This document shows positions 32,527-41,754 of a stretch of 49,648 nucleotides of DNA, piece after piece. The stretch covers positions 1 through 49,648 of the forward strand of contig JAFTEL010000139.1 of assembly GCA_017453685.1 (NCBI GenBank). The letters run 5' to 3'. The first letter of the stretch is position 1; every line of letters starts with the position of its first letter. Both the position numbers and the translations under genes were made by a program. The stretch comes from Clostridia bacterium (GTDB lineage Bacteria > Bacillota > Clostridia > Oscillospirales > Acutalibacteraceae). The notes under the pieces were generated by a model. That model did not search any database. It worked only from the letters and a program-made list of their open reading frames with translations, and was not told where the DNA came from.

Positions 32527-34191
32527 ATGCTCCGAAACCTTAAAATTGAGAATATCGCCGTCATTGAAAGCGCGGACATCGCTTTTGAGGACGGGTTAAA
32601 TATCATGACCGGCGAAACGGGCGCGGGCAAATCCATTGTGATTGACGCGATCAGCGCCATCCTTGGGGAGCGCACGTCAAAAGAACTGGTGCGCACGGGC
32701 TGCGACAAGGCGTCGGTCACGGCGCTGTTTGAAGAGCTGCCTAAAACGATGCACCCGCTGCTGGAAGAACTCGGGCTGGACGAAGCGGAAGACGATCAGC
32801 TGCTGATCCGCCGCACCATTTCCGCCGACGGCAAAAACGTCTGCCGTGTCAACGGCTGCCCTGTGACGGTCGGCATGCTCAAATCTCTCGGGCGCGAGCT
32901 GGTCAACATCCACGGTCAGCACGACAGCCAGAAGCTGCTCAATCCCCAGACACATATCGCTTACCTTGACACGCTCATCGGCGCGGAAGATAAGCTCGCC
33001 GCTTATCGCAGCGCGTTTGAAGAGTGGAAGGCGATTAAGAGAGAGATCCGCGCCCTGCAAACGGACGAGAGCGAAAAGCAGCGCCGGATCGACCTGCTGG
33101 ACTATCAGATCAATGAGATCGAGGCGGCGGAACTGTCAATCGGCGAGATGGACGAACTGAAAAAAAGCCGTTCGTTCTACCGCAACAGCGAAAAGATCAT
33201 GGCGTCGCTCGCGGCGGCGCACGGGCTGCTCAGCGGCGGCGACGAAACGCCGGGCGCGCTTGTGGAAGTGCGCTCCGCGGCCGACGAACTGGACGCGGCA
33301 GCCGGTTATTATGATGAGATCGAACCTGCGGCGCAGCAGCTGAGAGACCTGTCTTATCAGCTGGACGACGTGAGCGAAACGGTACGCGGCTTGCTGGACG
33401 ACATGGATTACGACCCGAAAGAGGCGCAGCAGGTCGAAGACAGGCTCGATTATCTGAACAAACTCAGCCGCAAATACGGCGCGGATGAAGAAGCCATTCT
33501 GCAATTCTGCGAAGCATGCAAAAAGGAAAGAGAAGAGATTCTGTTTTCGGACGAGCGCCTGGTCGAATTGACCGAGCGTGAAAAAAAGCTCTTTGACGCG
33601 GTCAAACAGGCGGCAGCGGAGATCTCAAAACTGCGCCAGTCGGGGGGCGAACTCTTTTCCGAACAGGTCTGCGCGGAACTGAGCTTTCTGGATATGCCGA
33701 ACGTAACGTTTGAAGTTCAGCAAATAGAATGTGAATTGAACGAAAACGGCTGTGACAGCGTGGAATTTCTCATTTCGCCCAACCTTGGCGAAGCCCCGAA
33801 GCCGCTGGCAAAGATCGCCTCGGGCGGCGAACTTTCGCGCATCATGCTCGCGATCAAGAATGTGCTGTCGGATAAAGACGCAGTCGGTACGCTGATCTTT
33901 GACGAGATCGACACGGGCGTGAGCGGTCATGCCGCCGTGAAGCTCGGGCGAAAGCTGCATGAGGCGGCGAAAGGGCGGCAGGTGATCTGCGTGACGCATC
34001 TGGCGCAGATCGCGGCGAAGGCGGATCACCATTTCGGCATCACGAAGACCACGGCGAACGGCAAAACTTACACCGATATCCGTCTGCTGGATTGGGAGGA
34101 GCGCAAGCGCGAGCTCGCCCGCATTCTCAGCGGGGAAGCCGTGACGCAGGCGCAGCTTGACCTGGCGCATGAACTGTTGACAAATCCGTGA
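32527..34191 (+). CDS. recN: DNA repair protein RecN
   Basis: 554 residues, an SMC-like ATPase that acts early in double-strand-break repair. Walker A GETGAGKSIVIDA near the N-terminus, long coiled-coil arms in the middle (about 150-360), ABC signature ASGGELSRIMLAI and Walker B LIFDEIDTGVSG near the C-terminus. ATG 32527 has AGGTGGAG upstream. In Bacillus recN is followed by spoIVB and spo0A; here tyrS follows instead. Confidence 0.96.
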   Translation: MLRNLKIENIAVIESADIAFEDGLNIMTGETGAGKSIVIDAISAILGERTSKELVRTGCDKASVTALFEELPKTMHPLLEELGLDEAEDDQLLIRRTISADGKNVCRVNGCPVTVGMLKSLGRELVNIHGQHDSQKLLNPQTHIAYLDTLIGAEDKLAAYRSAFEEWKAIKREIRALQTDESEKQRRIDLLDYQINEIEAAELSIGEMDELKKSRSFYRNSEKIMASLAAAHGLLSGGDETPGALVEVRSAADELDAAAGYYDEIEPAAQQLRDLSYQLDDVSETVRGLLDDMDYDPKEAQQVEDRLDYLNKLSRKYGADEEAILQFCEACKKEREEILFSDERLVELTEREKKLFDAVKQAAAEISKLRQSGGELFSEQVCAELSFLDMPNVTFEVQQIECELNENGCDSVEFLISPNLGEAPKPLAKIASGGELSRIMLAIKNVLSDKDAVGTLIFDEIDTGVSGHAAVKLGRKLHEAAKGRQVICVTHLAQIAAKADHHFGITKTTANGKTYTDIRLLDWEERKRELARILSGEAVTQAQLDLAHELLTNP

Positions 34192-34233
34192 TTATCGGTT
34201 ATCATATAGTGAATTTTTGGGAGGACTACCATT

Positions 34234-35460
34234 ATGAATGTTTATGAAGAATTAAAGGCCCGCGGCATCATCGCTCAAGTCACCGATGAAGAAGCGGTCG
34301 AAAAGAAGCTGACTCGGGAAAAAATCCGTTTCTATATCGGTTTTGACCCCACGGCGGACAGTCTGCACGTCGGTCACTTTGTTCAGATCATGGTCATGGC
34401 GCATATGCAGCGCGCCGGTCACACGCCCATCGCGCTGTTCGGCGGCGGCACCGGCATGATCGGCGACCCTTCGGGCAAGACCGATATGAGAAAGATGCTC
34501 ACCCGCGAGACCATCGCGCACAACGTCGAGTGCTTCAAGAAGCAGATGTCAAAGCTCGTCGATTTTTCCGACGGCAAGGCGATCATGGTCAACAACGCCG
34601 ACTGGCTGGCGAATCTGAATTATATCGACTTTCTGCGCGAGATCGGCGTGCATTTTTCCGTCAACCGCATGTTGGCGTTCGAGTGTTACAAGCAGCGCTT
34701 GGAGCGCGGTCTGTCGTTCTTTGAACTGAACTACATGCTCATGCAGAGCTACGATTTCCTTGTGCTCAACCGCAACTACGGCTGCGTGATGGAGCTCGGC
34801 GGCGACGACCAGTGGAGCAACATCATCGGCGGCGTGGAGCTTTGCCGCAAGTGCGACAACAAAGAAGTGTTCGGCATGACCTTCAAGCTGCTCCAGACCA
34901 GCGACGGGCGCAAGATGGGCAAGACCGAAAAGGGCGCCGTGTGGCTTGATCCCGAAAAGACCTCGCCCTACGATTTCTATCAATATTGGCGCAACGTCGA
35001 CGACGCCGACGTGATCAACTGCATGAAGATGCTCACCTTTATTCCCGTGGAGCAGATCGAAGAATACGCCAAGTGGGAAGGCAGCGAGATCAACAAGGCA
35101 AAGGAAATTCTCGCCTACGAAGTCACCAAGCTCATCCACGGGCAGGAAGAAGCCGACAAGGCGCAGTCCGCCGCCCGCGCGCTGTTCACCAACAAGGCCG
35201 ACAGCGAGCATATGCCGACCACGACGCTTACGGCGGAGGATTTCACCGACGGCAAGATCAACATCATGCGCTGCATGGTCAAGGCTGCGCTTGCCAAATC
35301 CAACGGCGAAGCGCGCCGCCTGATCGAACAGGGCGGCGTGAGCGTGGACGATGAAAAGCTGACCACCTTCGATTATGACATTCCCGCCAGCAAATTCGAC
35401 AACGGCGGTTTCATCGTCATCCGCAAGGGCAAAAAAGTGTTCCACAAGCTCACAAAATAA
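34234..35460 (+). CDS. tyrS: Tyrosyl-tRNA synthetase
   Basis: 408 residues. Class I signature DSLHVGHF (HIGH equivalent), the tyrosine-site YMLMQSYDF and GGDDQWSNI, the KMSKS equivalent [10 protein letters not shown], and a C-terminal S4-like domain ([21 protein letters not shown]). ATG 34234 has GGGAGG about ten bases upstream. Only 42 bases separate it from recN, so no T-box leader is present, and it is probably transcribed with the upstream genes. The terminator at 35473-35502 ends this transcript. Confidence 0.96.
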   Translation: MNVYEELKARGIIAQVTDEEAVEKKLTREKIRFYIGFDPTADSLHVGHFVQIMVMAHMQRAGHTPIALFGGGTGMIGDPSGKTDMRKMLTRETIAHNVECFKKQMSKLVDFSDGKAIMVNNADWLANLNYIDFLREIGVHFSVNRMLAFECYKQRLERGLSFFELNYMLMQSYDFLVLNRNYGCVMELGGDDQWSNIIGGVELCRKCDNKEVFGMTFKLLQTSDGRKMGKTEKGAVWLDPEKTSPYDFYQYWRNVDDADVINCMKMLTFIPVEQIEEYAKWEGSEINKAKEILAYEVTKLIHGQEEADKAQSAARALFTNKADSEHMPTTTLTAEDFTDGKINIMRCMVKAALAKSNGEARRLIEQGGVSVDDEKLTTFDYDIPASKFDNGGFIVIRKGKKVFHKLTK

Positions 35461-35472
35461 AGCAGTCTTTTC

Positions 35473-35502
35473 AACCGGCGTGATCTAACACGTCGGTTTT
35501 TT
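35473..35502 (+). terminator. Intrinsic terminator after tyrS
   Basis: AACCGGCGTG (35473-35482) pairs with CACGTCGGTT (35489-35498) with one G-T pair, followed by TTTTTCTTTTT. Confidence 0.85.
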
Positions 35503-35542
35503 CTTTTTGTTTTGCTCACACTAACCGTGAGGTGAAACAGAA

Positions 35543-37162
35543 TTGAAACAGAAAAAAGCGGTCGATATTTCCAAAAGGATCGCCGTCGCTTTTCTGGCGA
35601 TGTTTCTCGCGTTCGGCGTCGTGCCGCTGCGGCTGATGACCATTCTGCTCGGCTCGGCGCAGAAAACGGCGGGCGGCACGGGCGGCGGCAAAGTGATCAC
35701 CGTTTCCGAAAGTCGCGGGCTGATCTATGACTGCAACGGCGAACGGCTGGTCGGCTGCGAAACGCAGAACATCGCCGCCGTGAAGCCGACGGCGGGCGCG
35801 CTGGCCGTGCTGAAAGAACAGCTGACCGACGAAGCGTTTGCGCAGGCAAACGAAGTGCTTTCCACGGGTCAGCCGATGATCCTGCCAACGAACAGGACGC
35901 TGCTCCATGATGATATTCAGCTGCTCAGCACGTTCAAAAGAACTTCCTCCGACGCGTTGGCGTGCCATCTGATCGGCTATACGGATGAAACGGGGAACGG
36001 CGTATGCGGGCTGGAAAAGAGCCTGAACGACGAGCTGAACCGCTATCGCGGCGAATTGAAGGTGCGCTTTTCCTGCGACGCCTCCGGCAAAGTGCTGGCG
36101 GGCTCCGCAATCGAAACGCTTGACGATAACTACAACAGCGCGGGCGGAGTCGTGCTGACGCTGAACAAAACCTTTCAGCAGGCGGCGGAAAACGCCATGG
36201 ACGCCTGCGGTCTGAAAACCGGCGCGGCGGTGATTCTGGATTGTTCCGACGGCGGCATCTGCGCCATGGCGAGCCGCCCGCGCTTTGACCCGACGAACGT
36301 CGCCAAAAGCCTGAACGATGAATCCTCGCCGCTGTTTGACCGTGCGCTGGCGGCGTATCCCGTCGGCTCGGTGTTCAAGCTCCTCATCGCGGCCGCCGCG
36401 CTGGAGCAGGGGATCGACCCGTCGCAGGAATGGCAGTGCGGCGGCTCCGTAACGGTCGGCGGCGCGTCCTTCGGCTGCCTCAAACCCCACGGCTCCGTCA
36501 ATCTGCCGCAGGCGCTCGCATATTCCTGCAACTGTTATTTCATTCACCTGATGCAGCAGCTCGACGCCGAAGCGGTTCTGACGCTGGCGCAGAGCTTCGG
36601 ATTCGGAAAAATGCAGGAACTTGCCCAAGGGCTGTTCTCCGCGGCGGGAACGCTGCCGACAGCGGAAACGCTCTCCTCCGCGGCGGCAAAGGCGAATTTT
36701 TCCTTCGGGCAGGGGAGCCTGACCGCTTCCGTACTGCAGGTGGCTTCTCTCTACGCGGCGGTGTTTGCGGGCGGCGATTATCACGAACCGTATCTGATCA
36801 AAGGCGAAATCGACGAAAACGGCAATTACACCGTCTCGCACAAGTCACAGCAGCCGTTCAAACTGATTAAAAAAGAAAACGCGCAGCTTCTGTCCGATTT
36901 TCTCGGTCTGGCCGTGCGGGAAGGGACGGGAAAAGCCGCATGGGTCGAGGGCGCCGACTGCAAAGGCAAAACCGCCACGGCGCAAAGCGGCGATTATTCT
37001 TCCGGCAAGGAGCGCCTCGTCTCGTGGTTCGCCGGCGGTTTCACCGTTCAAAACAGGCAATACGCCATGGTGATCCTGTGCGATGACGGAACCTCCGGCT
37101 CAACGGACTGCGCGCCTGTTTTCGCCGCGACGGTGCGAAGAATTCTTGCGGCAGAGCAATAA
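35543..37162 (+). CDS. Penicillin-binding transpeptidase (PBP2/SpoVD-like)
   Basis: 539 residues: N-terminal membrane helix (about 12-33), a pedestal region with SRGLIYDCNGERLVG, and a transpeptidase domain. The active-site motifs are Ser276-x-x-Lys279 in YPVGSVFK, Ser-Cys-Asn at 328-330, and Lys476-Thr-Ala in GKTATAQSG; the third motif normally reads KTG. TTG start at 35543 with GAGGTG eight bases upstream. It should cross-link peptidoglycan outside the membrane. A role in spore cortex (SpoVD) is possible given sigK nearby, but the gene lacks a visible sigma-E promoter and PASTA domains, so a general PBP is equally likely. Confidence 0.87.
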   Translation: MKQKKAVDISKRIAVAFLAMFLAFGVVPLRLMTILLGSAQKTAGGTGGGKVITVSESRGLIYDCNGERLVGCETQNIAAVKPTAGALAVLKEQLTDEAFAQANEVLSTGQPMILPTNRTLLHDDIQLLSTFKRTSSDALACHLIGYTDETGNGVCGLEKSLNDELNRYRGELKVRFSCDASGKVLAGSAIETLDDNYNSAGGVVLTLNKTFQQAAENAMDACGLKTGAAVILDCSDGGICAMASRPRFDPTNVAKSLNDESSPLFDRALAAYPVGSVFKLLIAAAALEQGIDPSQEWQCGGSVTVGGASFGCLKPHGSVNLPQALAYSCNCYFIHLMQQLDAEAVLTLAQSFGFGKMQELAQGLFSAAGTLPTAETLSSAAAKANFSFGQGSLTASVLQVASLYAAVFAGGDYHEPYLIKGEIDENGNYTVSHKSQQPFKLIKKENAQLLSDFLGLAVREGTGKAAWVEGADCKGKTATAQSGDYSSGKERLVSWFAGGFTVQNRQYAMVILCDDGTSGSTDCAPVFAATVRRILAAEQ

Positions 37163-37167
37163 AACGA

Positions 37168-37197
37168 TTGACTTTTCATTGGCGCGGTTGCTATAAT
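37168..37197 (+). promoter_or_regulatory. Promoter of the Gfo/Idh/MocA gene
   Basis: TTGACT (37168-37173), 18-base spacer, TATAAT (37192-37197), with the ATG at 37239. Confidence 0.75.
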
Positions 37198-37238
37198 GAC
37201 CTTGCTGCTCAGCAAATAAAAATAAAGGTCGTGTTACC

Positions 37239-38183
37239 ATGGTAAACGTTGCTTTAGTCGGCACCTGGCACGTTCATTTTAACGGTTACGCCAATGCCAT
37301 TGCCAGAAATCCGGATTGCAAAATCACGGTTTTGTGGGACCCCGAGAAAAAAGCCGGAAAAGAAGCCGCCGAAAAATACGCCTGCGACTATGAGCCGGAT
37401 TACGATAAGCTGCTCGCCCGTGCGGACGTGGACGCCGTGATGGTCTGCTCCTCGACGGATATGCATAAGGATTTGATTATCAAAGCGGCGCAGGCAGGCA
37501 AGCACATTTTCACCGAAAAGGTGCTGTGCTTCACCAAAAAGGACGCGCTGGAAGTCGCAGACGCCGTGAAAAAAAGCGGCGTAAAGTTCTGCATTTCCTA
37601 TCCGTGGCGCAGCCGCGGCGACTTTTTGTGGATCAAAGACGCGCTGGATCGTAAACTCATCGGGGAAGTGAACTATCTGCGCATGCGCAACGCGCACAAC
37701 GGCACGGTCGCCGGCTGGCTGCCGCAAACTTTCTATGACCCCAAGACCTGCGGGGGCGGAGCGATGATGGATCTGGGCGCACATTCCATGTATTTCATCC
37801 ACTGGCTCATGGGCGACCCGCTCGCCTGCGCTTCGGCGTTCACCAACGTCCGCGTTGACAGCGTGGAAGACAACGCCGTGTCGATCTTCACCTATCCGAA
37901 CGGCGCCATCGCCGTGAGCGAAACGGCTTTTGTCGCGCCCAATAACCCGTTTGAATTGGAGATCGTCGGCGATAAAGGCACCATTTTAGCGGGCGGTATG
38001 TTTGACCGCCTGTGCTACAACGTCGGCGAAGGCTGGGTCTACCCGAATTTGCCGAGGCGGCTGCCCGAACCGATCGACATGTGGATGGACGCCATGGTCA
38101 ACGGCGGCGATATTCCCTACACCATTGACGACGCCGTCGGCCTGTCCCACATGATGGAACTTGCCTACGCCAACCGAATTTGA
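37239..38183 (+). CDS. Gfo/Idh/MocA-family NAD(P)-dependent oxidoreductase
   Basis: 314 residues. A Rossmann fold begins NVALVGTWHVHF, and the family's EKP-like motif reads HIFTEKVLCFTKKDA, with the catalytic Lys in EK. The C-terminal substrate domain has GGGAMMDLGAHSMYFIHWL, carrying the typical Asp and His. These enzymes oxidise or reduce sugars, inositols or related polyols; the substrate cannot be read. ATG 37239 has AAAGG about ten bases upstream. It is monocistronic with its own promoter and terminator. Confidence 0.88.
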   Translation: MVNVALVGTWHVHFNGYANAIARNPDCKITVLWDPEKKAGKEAAEKYACDYEPDYDKLLARADVDAVMVCSSTDMHKDLIIKAAQAGKHIFTEKVLCFTKKDALEVADAVKKSGVKFCISYPWRSRGDFLWIKDALDRKLIGEVNYLRMRNAHNGTVAGWLPQTFYDPKTCGGGAMMDLGAHSMYFIHWLMGDPLACASAFTNVRVDSVEDNAVSIFTYPNGAIAVSETAFVAPNNPFELEIVGDKGTILAGGMFDRLCYNVGEGWVYPNLPRRLPEPIDMWMDAMVNGGDIPYTIDDAVGLSHMMELAYANRI

Positions 38184-38197
38184 ACACCGTTAAAAGC

Positions 38198-38230
38198 AAA
38201 ACACCGTTGGTCGATCCAACGGTGTTTTTT
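38198..38230 (+). terminator. Intrinsic terminator after the oxidoreductase gene
   Basis: AAAACACCGTTGG (to 38210), loop TCGAT, complement CCAACGGTGTTTT, ending in T residues. It directly abuts the sigK promoter region. Confidence 0.88.
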
Positions 38231-38259
38231 CATATTCCCCCGAACGCGTCGCATAGATT
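38230..38259 (+). promoter_or_regulatory. Candidate sigma-E promoter of sigK
   Basis: TCATATT (38230-38236), 15-base spacer, CATAGATT (38252-38259): a close match to the sigma-E consensus (KCATATT, CATACAAT). The transcription start would be near 38266, 20 bases ahead of the ATG. It agrees with mother-cell expression of sigK. Confidence 0.7.
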
Positions 38260-38286
38260 GTAGCAACAACTGAATGAGGTGACAGG

Positions 38287-38970
38287 ATGCTGACAGAATT
38301 GCTCAACGCGGTGCTTTCCCATTTGCTCTATTTTACCCTGCATTTACAGAACGCCGGTTCCTTCCCGAAACCGCTCAGCGCCAAAGAGGAACGCGCCTGC
38401 TTTGAAAAGATGAAAGCAGGGGACAAGGCGGCGCAAAAAAAGCTGGTCGAACACAATCTGCGTCTGGTCGCGCATATCATCAAAAAATATTATGCGCAAT
38501 CCGGCGAAGAGGAAGACCTGATCTCGATCGGCACCATCGGCTTGATCAAGGCGGTCAATTCCTTCGATTACGGCAAGGGTACGCGGCTGGCGACGTATGC
38601 CTCGCGCTGCATCGAAAATGAGATTTTAATGTATTTTCGCGCTCAGCGAAAAACCGCGCAGGATATTTCCATGAACGAGCCGATCGACGCCGACTCGGAG
38701 GGCAATCCGCTGACGCTCAGCGACGTGATCTATGAAGAAGACGACATCGCCGAAAAAATCGACGATTCCATACGCACCAAAATGCTTTATACCCTGATCG
38801 AACAGTTGGAGGATGAACGGGAAAAGCGCATCGTCATCATGCGATACGGGCTGTATAACAGAAAGCCGCTCACGCAACAGCAGGTCGCGCAGCGGCTCGG
38901 AATATCGCGGTCATATGTTTCGAGAATTGAAAAAAGAGTGTTGGAACGGCTCAGGTCGCAATTGGAATGA
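38287..38970 (+). CDS. sigK: RNA polymerase sporulation sigma factor SigK, with pro-sequence
   Basis: 227 residues; the late mother-cell sigma factor. The N-terminal ~30 residues (MLTELLNAVLSHLLYFTLHL) are hydrophobic and correspond to the pro-sequence that SpoIVFB cleaves in Bacillus. Region 2 follows (EHNLRLVAHIIKKY, EDLISIGTIGLIKAV, RLATYASRCIENEIL) and region 4 ends with the HTH LTQQQVAQRLGISRSYVSRI. The gene is intact: no skin-like element interrupts it. ATG 38287 has GAGGTGA seven to eight bases upstream. It converges on the U32 gene with one base between the stops. Confidence 0.95.
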   Translation: MLTELLNAVLSHLLYFTLHLQNAGSFPKPLSAKEERACFEKMKAGDKAAQKKLVEHNLRLVAHIIKKYYAQSGEEEDLISIGTIGLIKAVNSFDYGKGTRLATYASRCIENEILMYFRAQRKTAQDISMNEPIDADSEGNPLTLSDVIYEEDDIAEKIDDSIRTKMLYTLIEQLEDEREKRIVIMRYGLYNRKPLTQQQVAQRLGISRSYVSRIEKRVLERLRSQLE

Positions 38971-38971
38971 T

Positions 38972-40189
38972 TCAGCATTCCATGCGCACGAGCGAACCGT
39001 GCGGCACGTCGCCGTCAAAGGCAATGCTGAACGGCATCATCGGGTGCGGCACACAGTCGATCGGTTCACCCGCCGCGTTTTGCATATCTGTGGCGATCAA
39101 ACGGATGGGCTCGTTTCCCGGGAAAAGAATTTCGATTTCTTCCTTTTCAAAAAAGCGGTTGCGCTGGGTCAGATAAAGCCGACCGTTTTCGCAGCGCTCG
39201 ACAACGGCGACGACGCGCCAGTCGCGCTTGTAACCGCCCTGTGAGAAGATGTGTGCGTCCTCAGTCGGGGCGTTGAAAAAGAAACCCGTGCAGTAGCCGC
39301 GGTTGCTCATCCGGTTCATTTCGTCGACGATCCACGGCTGCGGTTTGTAATCGTCCGTCGGGTTTTTCAGATACCCGTCGATCGCGGCGCGGTAGGCGTT
39401 GGTGGCAACGGCGGTGTAATAAGCGGATTTGGCGCGGCCCTCGATCTTGAAAGAGGTGATGCCGGCGCTGACGAGCGCCGGAATATGCTCGATCATGCAC
39501 AGATCGTTGGAGTTCATAATATAGGTTCCGCCGTCTTCGGTGATCGGGAAATACTGCCCCGGGCGCGTCTGCTCCATGAGCGCATACTGCCAGCGGCAGG
39601 GCTGCGCGCAGTCGCCGTGGTTGGAATCCCGCCCGGTCAGATAGTTGGAAAGCAGGCAGCGGCCGGAGAACGACACACACATCGCGCCGTGAACAAAGCA
39701 CTCGATTTCCAAATCTTTCGGCGTTTTGGCGCGGATCTCGGCGATCTCGTCCAGGGAAAGCTCGCGCGCCAATACAACGCGCTTTGCGCCCATATCGTGC
39801 AGCGTGTTCGCGGCTTCGTAATTGGTGACGCCCATCTGGGTGGAAATATGGATATCGATCTGCGGCGCGTACTGCTTCGCAAGCGAGAACAGCCCTAAAT
39901 CGGAAATGATGAACGCGTCGACCTGCGCTTCGCTTGCCGCATGGAAATAACCTTCCACGTCATTCAAATCGCGGTTGTGCGCCAGAACGTTGGCGGTCAG
40001 ATAGACTTTCACGCCGTTTTCATGGCAAAAGCCGACCGCCTGCGCCAACGCCTCGCCCTCAAAATTCTGCGGGGCGGAGCGCATCCCGAGCCTTGACGCG
40101 CCGAGGTAAACCGCGTCCGCGCCGTAGCGAACGGCGGCTTCCAATCGCTCCCTGTCACCGGCGGGGGCGAGCAGCTCAGGCTTAATCAT
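38972..40189 (-). CDS. U32-family peptidase-like protein (TrhP/RlhA-type)
   Basis: 405 residues. The U32 signature region is clear: ECFVHGAMCVSFSGRCLLS, followed by GRDSNHGDCAQPCRW, giving four cysteines likely to bind an iron-sulfur cluster. N-terminus PELLAPAGDRERLEAAVRYGADAVY is typical. Relatives with this form are now linked to hydroxylation of uridine in tRNA (TrhP) or cytidine in 23S rRNA rather than proteolysis. It overlaps the mltG 3' end by eight bases; GAGGA lies in that overlap. It is the last gene of the seven-gene operon starting at tmk. Confidence 0.9.
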   Translation of the reverse strand: MIKPELLAPAGDRERLEAAVRYGADAVYLGASRLGMRSAPQNFEGEALAQAVGFCHENGVKVYLTANVLAHNRDLNDVEGYFHAASEAQVDAFIISDLGLFSLAKQYAPQIDIHISTQMGVTNYEAANTLHDMGAKRVVLARELSLDEIAEIRAKTPKDLEIECFVHGAMCVSFSGRCLLSNYLTGRDSNHGDCAQPCRWQYALMEQTRPGQYFPITEDGGTYIMNSNDLCMIEHIPALVSAGITSFKIEGRAKSAYYTAVATNAYRAAIDGYLKNPTDDYKPQPWIVDEMNRMSNRGYCTGFFFNAPTEDAHIFSQGGYKRDWRVVAVVERCENGRLYLTQRNRFFEKEEIEILFPGNEPIRLIATDMQNAAGEPIDCVPHPMMPFSIAFDGDVPHGSLVRMEC

Positions 40190-41741
40190 TCGCGCTTTCC
40201 TCGTTGTCTTTCAGCACCTGCGTCCAGTTGCGCTGGAATTCATCATAGGTCTTGGCAAGATAAATCTTGCCCTTGTTGTTGTGGCAGAAATAGAAATACT
40301 TGGTGTCGTCCGGATTCAGCGCCGCTTCGATGGCGTCGGTGCCGGGGTTGCAGATGGGGCCGGCGGGCAGACCGGAGCGCGTGCCGTTGGTGTCGTAGTT
40401 GGCGATATAGGCGGAGGCTGCTGCGGAACCGATGGCCTGCGTCAGGTAGTTGGTCACGTAATTCTTGGTGGAGTCGCAGCCGAGCGTCGGGTAGGAGGCG
40501 GGGTTGTTCAGGCGGTTGTGAATGACCGACGAAATGGCGGTCATCTGTTCCTTGTTCGCCGCTTCCTTCTGGATGATCGACGCGATGATGATCACTTCAT
40601 CCTGCGTCAGCCCCAGCTCTTTGGCGCGTTTGTCGTAAATTTCCGTCCATTTGGATTCAAAGTTTTTGAGGAGCTTGCGCACGATGCTGTTCGGGTTTTC
40701 GCCGATGCCGTGTTCTTTTTCGGAGACGAAGAAGTCATAAGTATCGGGGAACAGATAGCCTTCCAGATTGAAATAGCGGCTGCCGTCCGTCGGCAGATTC
40801 TCAATAAAGGCGTTTTCAAACGCCACTTCCCGCAGTGCGGTGTAGATGTATTCCTTGGGGCAGACGTTGTTTTTATCGAGCTTTTCGACCATCTGCTGGA
40901 TCGTCCAACCTTCGGGGAAATACAGGCGGATGGTTTCATCCGACGTTTGGTTTTCCCGCATGGCGTTGAGCATTCCCTCAACGCCCATATCGGCGGTCAG
41001 ATAGTAAACGCCATTGAGATATTTTTTCTTGTCGAATTTGCGAAAATCGGTGAACAGCTTGCAGAACCATTTGTGTTTGATCAGATTGCTGTCGCCGAGC
41101 GCGTCGATGATCTCTTCCGATCCCGAGCCTTTTTCAATGGAGACCGTCACCAGTTCGTCGCTGCGCCCGAGCGCAAGCACGTCGTTCAGGCAGGAGATCA
41201 CATAGATCGAAAGCAGCGTGGAACAAAGCACGATCACACAGCTCGCCATAATACGCTTGAGCCGCGCGATCTGCTTTTTCTCTTTTTTGCGCAGTTCGTT
41301 GACGCGCTTTTTCTCTTCGTCATTCTTATTCTGTCCGGCGTTTCGACGCGCTGCTGCTGCGCGGGCAGGCTGACGGCTGGCAAAATAGATGGCTTTATCC
41401 TTGTGCTGCTGTTCTTCTTCCGACTGCTGATTGGTTTCGTGCAGCGCGTTTTCGTCGATATCAACACGAAAGTTTTTGACGACTTCGCGGCGGCTGATCG
41501 GGATATTACCGTTGGAATCCGCCCGATTCAGCTGGCTCTCCAAACTGCGGTTCGCGGCACTTTGCCGATCCTGCTTGGCAGCGTTTTGCTGCTGCTGCGC
41601 TTCGAGGGCGGCAGCTTTCGCCTGTTGGATCTTCCGGCGATACTGCTCCTCTTCGATGGCTCTTTGCTGATCGTGCTTTTCCAGCCAGCTTTCGAAATCA
41701 TCGTTTTCAAAGTTGACGCCTTTGTTGTTGCTTTCGTCCAT
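40182..41741 (-). CDS. mltG: Endolytic transglycosylase MltG (YceG-like), long Gln-rich N-terminus
   Basis: 519 residues. MltG cuts nascent glycan strands and is thought to release newly made peptidoglycan. The N-terminal ~165 residues are cytoplasmic, rich in Gln, Glu, Arg and Ala, and predicted coiled-coil; then a membrane helix (about 166-188), a LysM-like segment, and the catalytic domain with the Glu394 region IIASIIQKEAANK and VIHNRLNNPASYPTLGCDST. The typical protein has only a short N-terminus. ATG 41741 has AGGAG about eight bases upstream; a GTG three bases earlier is also possible. Confidence 0.93.
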   Translation of the reverse strand: MDESNNKGVNFENDDFESWLEKHDQQRAIEEEQYRRKIQQAKAAALEAQQQQNAAKQDRQSAANRSLESQLNRADSNGNIPISRREVVKNFRVDIDENALHETNQQSEEEQQHKDKAIYFASRQPARAAAARRNAGQNKNDEEKKRVNELRKKEKKQIARLKRIMASCVIVLCSTLLSIYVISCLNDVLALGRSDELVTVSIEKGSGSEEIIDALGDSNLIKHKWFCKLFTDFRKFDKKKYLNGVYYLTADMGVEGMLNAMRENQTSDETIRLYFPEGWTIQQMVEKLDKNNVCPKEYIYTALREVAFENAFIENLPTDGSRYFNLEGYLFPDTYDFFVSEKEHGIGENPNSIVRKLLKNFESKWTEIYDKRAKELGLTQDEVIIIASIIQKEAANKEQMTAISSVIHNRLNNPASYPTLGCDSTKNYVTNYLTQAIGSAAASAYIANYDTNGTRSGLPAGPICNPGTDAIEAALNPDDTKYFYFCHNNKGKIYLAKTYDEFQRNWTQVLKDNEESAND

Positions 41742-41754
41742 CACTTAACTCCTG

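Noticed and set aside
34192..34233. T-box leader before tyrS
   Set aside because: Only 42 bases lie between recN and tyrS, too short for a T-box.
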